Positions 1 through 8,155 of a DNA stretch of 25,664 bases are shown here, one piece after another. The translations under genes and the position numbers were made by a program. Numbering within the stretch: position 1 is the first letter of the stretch; each line of letters opens with the position of its first letter. Origin of the DNA: Deltaproteobacteria bacterium (GTDB lineage: Bacteria > Desulfobacterota > Syntrophia > Syntrophales > UBA5619); the NCBI GenBank assembly GCA_026388365.1, contig JAPLJW010000282.1:1-25664 (forward strand). The letters run 5' to 3'. A model generated the notes under the pieces. It saw only the letters and a program-made list of their open reading frames with translations. It was not told the DNA's origin and ran no database searches.

Positions 1-1
1 G

Positions 2-148
2 AAAGAGGTTATCGTGACGGACACCGTTCCCCTGCATGAGAAGGCGAAGGCCTGCAGCCGCATCAAGGTCCTCTCCGTTTCGGGCCTCCTCAGCGAAGCT
101 GTCCGAAGGATCTATTACAACGACTCAGTGAGTTCATTATTTATTTAG
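2..148 (+). CDS. prs: Ribose-phosphate pyrophosphokinase, C-terminal end (partial)
   Basis: The open frame runs in from the left edge and encodes the last 48 residues, beginning KEVIVTDTVPL and ending DSVSSLFI. The segment with VTDTVPL, then KIKVLSVSGLLSEAVRRI-like sequence and NDSVSSLF is the characteristic C-terminus of PRPP synthetase, which makes phosphoribosyl pyrophosphate from ribose 5-phosphate and ATP. The catalytic part lies outside the window. The TAG stop overlaps the start of the next gene's Shine-Dalgarno sequence, so it is almost certainly co-transcribed with rplY; prs-rplY-pth is a common bacterial gene order. PRPP is also the co-substrate of NadC, encoded further along. Confidence 0.88.
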   Translation, partial: KEVIVTDTVPLHEKAKACSRIKVLSVSGLLSEAVRRIYYNDSVSSLFI

Positions 149-159
149 GAGGAATTTCC

Positions 160-825
160 ATGGAGGCGACTGAATTAAAGGCCTTTACCCGCAAGGAAAC
201 CGGCAAGGGTCCGGCGAGGCGTTTCAGAAAAGAAGGATCGATTCCGGCCGTGTTTTACGGCCGCGGCGAGGAGGCCATTCACCTTTCGGTCAATGCGGCC
301 GAACTGCTGAAGGTGGTCAAGGCGAAAAAGGACAACATTTTCATCAAGCTTCTGATCGAAGGAGAAAAACACCTGGAAAAGCTTTCCCTGATGAAGGAAC
401 TCCAGATCGAACCGGTCAGCAGGCGGTTTTATCATGTCGATTTTTATGAAGTCCGCATGGATCACAAGTTGACGCTGGATGTTCCCCTCCGTTTCGCCGG
501 CATTCCCGTCGGCGTTCAGAGCGGCGGCGAGCTCCAGCATCTGAAGCGTGACCTGAAGGTCTCCTGTCTTCCATCCGTTCTGCCCGAATTCATCGAAATC
601 GACGTCACCGGTCTGGAAATCGGCGACTCGATCAGGGTACAGGACATCCGGGTACCGGAAGGCATTACAGTTCTTGATCCGGGAGATGTGGGCGTGGCGA
701 TGGTGGCCGTGATTAAGATTTCCGTACCGCAGCCTGAGGTCGAAGCAGCGGAAGGAGAAGCCACCGCGGAAGGGGAGCCTGCGGCTGAGGGAGAAACCTC
801 TCCCAAGGGGGACGAGAAAAGCTGA
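160..825 (+). CDS. rplY: 50S ribosomal protein L25 / general stress protein Ctc
   Basis: This 221-residue protein binds 5S rRNA in the large ribosomal subunit. The N-terminal L25 domain (about residues 1-95) shows the family pattern KGPARRFRKEGSIPAVFYG followed by HVDFYEV. The C-terminal TL5/Ctc beta domain (about 98-190) contains LDVPLRFAGIPVGVQSGGEL, and ends in a low-complexity acidic tail rich in Glu, Ala and Gly (about 195-221). It is therefore the long, two-domain CTC type and not the short E. coli L25. The ATG at 160 follows a good Shine-Dalgarno sequence (AGGAGG, 147-152) that overlaps the prs stop. It sits between prs and pth, as in many bacteria. Confidence 0.96.
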   Translation: MEATELKAFTRKETGKGPARRFRKEGSIPAVFYGRGEEAIHLSVNAAELLKVVKAKKDNIFIKLLIEGEKHLEKLSLMKELQIEPVSRRFYHVDFYEVRMDHKLTLDVPLRFAGIPVGVQSGGELQHLKRDLKVSCLPSVLPEFIEIDVTGLEIGDSIRVQDIRVPEGITVLDPGDVGVAMVAVIKISVPQPEVEAAEGEATAEGEPAAEGETSPKGDEKS

Positions 826-892
826 CGACACCTCTGATCGTCCCTGTGCAGAATGATCGAGGGGCACTGCACACGCAACTTCGGGGGGTGGT

Positions 893-1483
893 GTGAAGTT
901 AATCGCAGGACTGGGAAATCCGGGGATCCGATATCGAATGAGCCGGCACAACGCGGGTTCCCTGGTCTTGGACCAGTTGGCGCTGCAACAGAACATATCC
1001 CTTGATCAGAACCTTTTTAATGCCCATATCGGAAAGGGAAAGATAGCCGGCAGCCGCGTCCTGCTTGTCCAGCCGCAGACATTCATGAATCTGAGCGGCA
1101 TCGCGATCCGGGAACTGGCGGACTATTTCCGGATAGACATTGGAGATCTCATCGTTGTTCATGATGATCTGGATCTGTCTTTTCGGACGATCCGTTTGAA
1201 GGCGGGCGGAGGTCACGGAGGACATAAGGGTCTAATCTCCATCATGGATCATCTTGGCGGGAGGGAATTCTTGAGAGTCAGGCTCGGCATCGGAAGACCG
1301 GCCCGCAAGACCATGGTCGAGGGGTATGTCCTGGAACCTTTCTCTAAAGAAGAGATGGCTTGTCTCCCGCAACTGACCATCAAGGCTGCGGAGGCCGTGA
1401 CGGACATCCTGACCTCCGGGATTCAAGCCGCTATGGAAAAACATCATGGAGAAGAAAAGCCTATCTTAATCAAGGAGGATTGA
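893..1483 (+). CDS. pth: Peptidyl-tRNA hydrolase
   Basis: This 196-residue enzyme frees tRNA from peptidyl-tRNAs that drop off ribosomes. Visible motifs are GLGNPG (residues 6-11), the catalytic His19 in SRHNAG, Asn66 in TFMN and Asp91 in VHDDLDL. The usual GGHNGL substrate loop reads GGHKGL here, so Lys112 replaces the Asn that corresponds to E. coli Asn114. The start is a GTG at 893, which places [11 protein letters not shown] exactly at the family N-terminus; GGGGGGTG just upstream serves as the ribosome site. It follows rplY by 67 bp and ends 3 bp before hppA, so the four plus-strand genes look like one operon. Confidence 0.95.
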   Translation: MKLIAGLGNPGIRYRMSRHNAGSLVLDQLALQQNISLDQNLFNAHIGKGKIAGSRVLLVQPQTFMNLSGIAIRELADYFRIDIGDLIVVHDDLDLSFRTIRLKAGGGHGGHKGLISIMDHLGGREFLRVRLGIGRPARKTMVEGYVLEPFSKEEMACLPQLTIKAAEAVTDILTSGIQAAMEKHHGEEKPILIKED

Positions 1484-1486
1484 ATC

Positions 1487-3928
<2,442 letters not shown>

Positions 3929-3948
3929 TACGGGTTTGTAAACCTACG

Positions 3949-3980
3949 AAAAAGGCGCCCTTCTCCAGGGCGCCTTTTTT
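3949..3980. terminator. Bidirectional Rho-independent terminator between hppA and the carbonic anhydrase operon
   Basis: A 12-bp perfect stem (AAAAAGGCGCCC / GGGCGCCTTTTT) with a 7-nt loop TTCTCCA is followed by T residues on the plus strand and, because the stem begins with A residues, also by T residues on the minus strand. It lies 20 bp after the hppA stop and downstream of the convergent minus-strand operon that ends with the carbonic anhydrase gene, so it can end both transcripts. Confidence 0.93.
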
Positions 3981-4133
3981 ATGCTCCGCGCGGTTCATCA
4001 CCGTTACGGTATGGTGAATCCGTCCGGTAAGGTCGTTGATGGATAAAAAAACCATGCTTTTTATATCCTTGATCCTCACGAGGGCGCCGACCATTCGTTG
4101 CGCAAAATCTGCTTCTTTATGGACGGCAAAGGC

Positions 4134-4748
4134 CTACCGGGTCGCCGCAAGATAGCCCTTGGCGAGGGCCTTGTTGACATGAACGACCCCGTGATTCATC
4201 TCCTTCATGGGATATTCCGCGGTGATTTCGGGAAGGGCGTCCGCCTCGGCCTGTGTCTTCACCACCGATCCCGCCGGGACATACCGGTGATCAGCCACCC
4301 GGACCCCCATCAGGATCACTCCGGGTTCCAGCACGCAATGCCGCCCCACGGCGGATTTGAAAATCAGGCTTTTCATCCCGACGAAGGTGTCATCGAGCAC
4401 AACGGCCGGCCCGTGAATCTGGGCCTGGTGTGCCAGGGAAACCCTGTGCCCCACATAGACGGCATACATTTGACCATCGACTTCGCGGAGGTTTTTCGCC
4501 ACGGGCTTACCGTTCATCTCCGTCTCCAGGGCGTGGATGACGACACCGTCCTGGACGTTCGAGTCGTCGCCGACAAAGAGCGGTTGTCCCTCATCCCCGC
4601 GGATCGAGGCCGTAGGCGAAACCATGATATTCTTCCCCAGATGCACATTCCCGATCACCGACGCCAGGGGATGCACATAGGTCGAAGGGTCGATAGCCGG
4701 CTCCGTTACCTTTGCCGAAAAATCCGCTGCCACATTCTTTCCGATCAT
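4134..4748 (-). CDS. Gamma-class carbonic anhydrase, Cam (archaeal prototype) subclass
   Basis: This 204-residue left-handed beta-helix (hexapeptide repeat) protein should interconvert CO2 and bicarbonate as a trimer. It has the full active-site set of Methanosarcina thermophila Cam: Arg50, Asp52 and Glu53 in IRGDEG, Gln66 in NVQDG, His72 and Glu75 in VIHALE, and His107 and His112 in SLAHQAQIHG. His72, His107 and His112 are the metal ligands; Glu53 and Glu75 correspond to the catalytic Glu62 and the proton-shuttle Glu84. The acidic loop after HALE is present, which sets it apart from the shorter CamH/YrdA-like proteins. No signal peptide is visible, so it is predicted cytoplasmic. A Shine-Dalgarno GGGAGG lies 8 nt before the ATG. 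It is the last gene of the minus-strand run, 68 bp after coaE. Confidence 0.93.
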   Translation of the reverse strand: MIGKNVAADFSAKVTEPAIDPSTYVHPLASVIGNVHLGKNIMVSPTASIRGDEGQPLFVGDDSNVQDGVVIHALETEMNGKPVAKNLREVDGQMYAVYVGHRVSLAHQAQIHGPAVVLDDTFVGMKSLIFKSAVGRHCVLEPGVILMGVRVADHRYVPAGSVVKTQAEADALPEITAEYPMKEMNHGVVHVNKALAKGYLAATR

Positions 4749-4816
4749 GGTTTAAACCTCCCGGTTTCCATATCCGCCCGGACGGCGGGATGTTTCATCT
4801 TCAAGTCGGGCGTCCG

Positions 4817-5431
4817 TCACGCGGTGCGACCTCTGCGCCTGCACAGTTCCTCCCAAACCCGGTTGACCGCGCGGCGGGTCTCTTCAACGGACCCCTCATT
4901 ACGAATCACAATGTCCGCATGGACGACCTTCTCCCCGATCGGCATCTGCGCGGCAACCCTTCCTTCCGCCTCTTCCCGGCTGAACCCGTTGCGCGCCGTC
5001 AGACGGCGGATCTGTTCCTCCCGGGGGATGTAAATGAGCAGGACCACATCCACCAAGGTCCCAAGGCCGGCCTCGATGAGGAGCGGGACGTCGGACAGGA
5101 CGATGGCGTCCTTCCTGGTTTTTTCAATCTCTCCGAGCCGCTTGCGCCACTCGGCAAAAACCGCCGGGTGGACAATACGGTTGAGGATCTCCCGTTTCTC
5201 CCGATCCGCGAAGATGATGGCGCCCAATTTGCGGCGGTCGATCTGCCGATCCGGAAGGAGGATCCCCTCTCCAAAATGGTTGACAATCTCCCGCCACACC
5301 GGCCCCTCTGGCTCTTCGACGGTATGGGCCAAGTCGTCTAAGTCGATGAGGATGGCCCCTTTCTCTATCAGCATCCGGGCGATGGTCGATTTACCGCAGG
5401 CAATCCCGCCTGTCAGGCCCACATTCAGCAT
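4817..5431 (-). CDS. coaE: Dephospho-CoA kinase
   Basis: This 204-residue protein catalyses the last step of CoA synthesis, ATP-dependent 3'-phosphorylation of dephospho-CoA. The P-loop GLTGGIACGKST lies at residues 5-16, followed by the family segments LIDLDDLAHTVEEP and NRIVHPAVF, a Walker B-like IVLSDVPLLIEAGL, and RLTARNGFSREEAEGRVAAQM in the lid/CoA-binding region. The length matches the family. The ATG is preceded by GGGGGAAAAG. It lies 41 bp downstream of coaX on the same strand, so the first and last enzymes of the CoA pathway are paired in one operon. Confidence 0.95.
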   Translation of the reverse strand: MLNVGLTGGIACGKSTIARMLIEKGAILIDLDDLAHTVEEPEGPVWREIVNHFGEGILLPDRQIDRRKLGAIIFADREKREILNRIVHPAVFAEWRKRLGEIEKTRKDAIVLSDVPLLIEAGLGTLVDVVLLIYIPREEQIRRLTARNGFSREEAEGRVAAQMPIGEKVVHADIVIRNEGSVEETRRAVNRVWEELCRRRGRTA

Positions 5432-5460
5432 CTTTTCCCCCGGACAAAGGGGTGGTTTTT

Positions 5461-5481
5461 ACGCCTCACGCCTCACGCCTC
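5461..5481. repeat. Three tandem copies of a 7-bp unit spanning the coaX stop codon
   Basis: ACGCCTC is repeated three times without interruption on the plus strand (GAGGCGT on the minus strand) and is followed by a run of eight T residues. The coaX stop codon (minus strand, 5475-5473) lies inside the copy at 5468-5474 and its neighbour. Because the unit is 7 bp, gain or loss of a copy would change only the extreme C-terminus of CoaX and the 41-bp spacer to coaE. Confidence 0.8.
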
Positions 5482-6252
5482 ACATTTTTTTTGGTTCCTC
5501 TTGAAGATGATCCGTAGCCCCTCGATGGTCAGCATTTCGTCAACCACGTTGATATGCCTTGTCTCCCGCGCAATCAGGTTCGCAAGCCCCCCGGTCGCGA
5601 CGACCAGCGGCTCGGATTCAACCTCGGCCTTCATCCGCTCGACGATCCCGTCAACCAGACCCGCATACCCGTACATGATCCCCGCCTGCATGCCGCTGAC
5701 CGTGTCCTTCGTGATCACGACGCCGGGCTTGGTGAGTTCCACTCGGGGAAGCTTCGCCGCCCGTTCGAAGAGGGCCTCACTGGAAATCATAATCCCCGGC
5801 GCGATGCATCCCCCCATGTACTCCCCTTTCGGCGAGATATAGTCGAAGGTCGTCGCCGTGCCGAAATCAACGATGATCAGATCACGCTTGTACTTTTCAT
5901 AAGCGGCAACGGCGTTCACGATCCGGTCCGCCCCCACCTCCTTGGGATTGTCGTAGAAGATGGGCATGCCCGTCTTCACACCGGGTCCGACGATGAGGGG
6001 CCGGATGCCGAAATACTTCTGGCAGAGGGGTTCGAGGATGTTGAGCATCGGCGGTACGACGCAGGAGATGATGATGCTCTTGATGGCCTTTGAACTGATC
6101 CGGCTATTTTTGTATAGGTTAAGGATAAGCATTCCATATTCGTCAACGGTATGATCGATGACCGTCCGGATCCGCCAGTCGTGAACCAGCTCCTCCCCGT
6201 CGTAAAGACCAAGGACCGTATTCGTATTCCCCACATCGATGACGAGAAGCAT
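5473..6252 (-). CDS. coaX: Type III pantothenate kinase
   Basis: This 259-residue ASKHA-fold enzyme phosphorylates pantothenate in the first committed step of CoA synthesis. Visible motifs: [12 protein letters not shown] with Asp6 at the N-terminus, the [13 protein letters not shown] segment, [12 protein letters not shown] with the second conserved Asp, and GGCIAPG. An upstream in-frame Met at 6354 exists, but the ATG at 6252 matches the family start and has GGAAGGGGG just upstream; the longer form would run into a palindromic repeat. The preceding gap to birA (241 bp) holds that repeat. The product, 4'-phosphopantothenate, feeds the pathway finished by CoaE next door. Confidence 0.95.
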   Translation of the reverse strand: MLLVIDVGNTNTVLGLYDGEELVHDWRIRTVIDHTVDEYGMLILNLYKNSRISSKAIKSIIISCVVPPMLNILEPLCQKYFGIRPLIVGPGVKTGMPIFYDNPKEVGADRIVNAVAAYEKYKRDLIIVDFGTATTFDYISPKGEYMGGCIAPGIMISSEALFERAAKLPRVELTKPGVVITKDTVSGMQAGIMYGYAGLVDGIVERMKAEVESEPLVVATGGLANLIARETRHINVVDEMLTIEGLRIIFKRNQKKCEA

Positions 6253-6313
6253 TTTGACCCCCTTCCGATCTTTACTCAACATGCAAATCGCATCCCGGAA
6301 GCGCGCATTGGAG

Positions 6314-6459
6314 ATTTTTCGGGGCCCCCTACCCCCGCAGCGTAGCGCCTGCAAAGACGACTGTTTGAGCGCGAAGCGCGGAATTCGAAGAATCAGCGGA
6401 GCGAAGCGAAGCTAATTTTCGTCTTTGCAGCGAAGCGAGGAGGCGCAGGGTCGAAAAAT
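6314..6459. repeat. 146-bp imperfect palindromic (REP/MITE-like) element between birA and coaX
   Basis: The two ends are inverted repeats: ATTTTTCG (6314-6321) pairs with CGAAAAAT (6452-6459), and TGCAAAGACGA (6350-6360) pairs with TCGTCTTTGCA (6419-6429). The 28 and 22 bases between these blocks are GC-rich and partly complementary. The centre (6361-6418) carries GAGCGCGAAGCGCG and GCGGAGCGAAGCGAAGC, GCGAAGC-type words that recur at 6430-6437. A transcript could fold into a long hairpin with inner stems. No open frame fits it. It probably belongs to a dispersed intergenic repeat family, but that needs a genome-wide search. Confidence 0.7.
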
Positions 6460-6493
6460 ATCCAGCGCGCGGAGGGATCACGATTTGCCGATC

Positions 6494-7282
6494 TTACCCC
6501 TTCATGATCGTGGCGTCGCCCGCCGTGATCCGCCGGACGTTTCCCCGCCCGTCGGCAAGAAGAAGCGCCCCGTCCCGGTCGATGCCCGCAACCAACCCCT
6601 CCTGTACCTCATCCCGGAAAAGAACCCGGACGCGCTTCCCCGCCATATCCGACCGGGCAAGCCATTCCTCCCTGACCGGCGCAAATCCCACAACCAGGAA
6701 GGTCTCATACCACCGTTCCAGCCGCTCACACAGTAAAAAAGCCACATCCTCCCGGGAATGCTCCCGGCCTGTCTCCTCCCAAAGCGATGTGGCGGTGTCG
6801 CGATGCCCCGGATCGAAATTTTCCCTCTTGATGTTCACGTTCAGGCCGATCCCGACGATCACCGCGCGCGATCCCCCGGCCGTTGCCATTTCCGCCAGAA
6901 TACCGCAGACCTTCCTGCCCCGGATCAGGACATCATTCGGCCATTTGATCCCCACCCCCGCTGGACAGATCGAAGCAACCGTCTCCGCGACCGCCACCCC
7001 CGTTAGAAGGGTGATCCGTGAGGCCTCTTGTGGAACTACCGCAGGGCGAAGAATGACGGAAAGGTAGAGATTGCAACCGGGAGGTGACTGCCAAGCCCTC
7101 TGCAGACGGCCCATTCCGGCGGTCTGACAGTCGGCGAGGACCACCGTTCCTTCGGGCGCTCCCTCGCGTGCAAGCCCCATGGCGACACGGTTTGTCGAAT
7201 CGACCGTCTCCTGATAATGGAGCAGGCCGCCGATCTTTCGTCCGGCCAGTCTCGACCGGAGGGCGTTTGCATCGCATTGCAT
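6494..7282 (-). CDS. birA: Biotin--[acetyl-CoA-carboxylase] ligase (monofunctional BirA)
   Basis: This 262-residue protein activates biotin to biotinyl-AMP and attaches it to carrier proteins. There is no N-terminal helix-turn-helix, so it is the group I type without repressor function. The biotin-binding region reads GMGRLQRAW (residues 56-64), against the usual GRGRxGRxW: Arg to Met and Gly to Gln changes flank the conserved Arg59. KWPND at 113-117 holds the catalytic Lys113. A C-terminal SH3-like domain (about 212-262) is present. The ATG immediately follows the nadC TAG with no gap, suggesting translational coupling. A biotin-dependent carboxyltransferase encoded at 16616-18184 would work with a carrier modified by this enzyme. 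Confidence 0.94.
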   Translation of the reverse strand: MQCDANALRSRLAGRKIGGLLHYQETVDSTNRVAMGLAREGAPEGTVVLADCQTAGMGRLQRAWQSPPGCNLYLSVILRPAVVPQEASRITLLTGVAVAETVASICPAGVGIKWPNDVLIRGRKVCGILAEMATAGGSRAVIVGIGLNVNIKRENFDPGHRDTATSLWEETGREHSREDVAFLLCERLERWYETFLVVGFAPVREEWLARSDMAGKRVRVLFRDEVQEGLVAGIDRDGALLLADGRGNVRRITAGDATIMKG

Positions 7283-8155
7283 CTACGTAATCTGCCCGGC
7301 CACGCGTTCCACCTGGACCACATTGAGAGAGATATCCGCCGCCGCCGCGGAATGGGTCAAGGCGCCCACCGAGATGAGGTCCACACCCGTTGCGGCCACC
7401 TCGCGGACCCGTTCCAGCGTCATGTTCCCAGAGGCCTCGAGCGGGATCCTCCCCGCGACCCTTTTCACCGCTGCGGCCATCTCCGGAAGGCCCATGTTGT
7501 CGAGAAGGGCCGAGTCTGCACCCGCGGCCAGGGCCTCCTCCAATTCCCCCGGATTCCTGACTTCCACCTCGATTTTCAAGGTGTGGGGAACCCGCTCGCG
7601 GATCCGCCGCACGGCCGGTCCGATGCCGCCCGCCGCCGTGATGTGGTTGTCCTTGATCAGCACCCCGTCATAGAGGGCGAAACGGTGGTTGTACCCCCCT
7701 CCCGCGCGAACGGCGTACTTGTCGAGAATCCGGAGGCCGGGCGCGGTCTTCCGGGTATCAAGGATTTTTGCATGCGTTTCCGAGATTTTATCGACATATC
7801 GCCGGGTCAAAGTGGCAATCCCGCACATCCGTTGCAGGAGATTCAGGGCGACCCGCTCCGCAGTCAGAATCGATGCAAGATTGCCGCAGATCTCTGCAAG
7901 AATCTCCCCCTTGACCGCCTTTTCCCCGTCCCGTTTCCGGGGCATGAAGGTCAGGGCGGGGTCCAGCTTCTGGAACACCTCTCCGAAGACCGCGATCCCG
8001 GCCACAACCAGCTCCGCCTTGGCCGTCGCCCGGGCCAGGCCCGTCTCATCCCCCCGGAGCGCTGCCCCGGTCGTGACGTCCCCCGCCCCGATATCCTCTG
8101 CAAGGGCCTTCCGGATCAGTTCGTCCAACACATGAGGAGGCCACATACTTTTCAT
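7283..8155 (-). CDS. nadC: Nicotinate-nucleotide pyrophosphorylase (quinolinate phosphoribosyltransferase)
   Basis: This 290-residue enzyme turns quinolinate plus PRPP into nicotinate mononucleotide, PPi and CO2 in de novo NAD synthesis. Family landmarks are AEDIGAGDVTTGAAL near the N-terminus, NLLQRMCGIATLTRRYVD, DTRKTAPGLRILDKYAVRAGGGYNHR split across the active site, KDNHI, IEVEVRNPGEL, LLDNMG and EASGNMTLERV near the C-terminus. The start codon at 8155 directly abuts the valS TAG; an ATG three codons later (8146) is also possible. PRPP for the reaction comes from Prs. No nadA or nadB is seen in this window. Confidence 0.96.
   Translation of the reverse strand: MKSMWPPHVLDELIRKALAEDIGAGDVTTGAALRGDETGLARATAKAELVVAGIAVFGEVFQKLDPALTFMPRKRDGEKAVKGEILAEICGNLASILTAERVALNLLQRMCGIATLTRRYVDKISETHAKILDTRKTAPGLRILDKYAVRAGGGYNHRFALYDGVLIKDNHITAAGGIGPAVRRIRERVPHTLKIEVEVRNPGELEEALAAGADSALLDNMGLPEMAAAVKRVAGRIPLEASGNMTLERVREVAATGVDLISVGALTHSAAAADISLNVVQVERVAGQIT

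Noticed and set aside
845..873. Inverted repeat TGTGCAG/CTGCACA between rplY and pth
   Set aside because: The stem is 7 bp with a 15-nt loop and no T-tract; too weak to call a terminator or operator.
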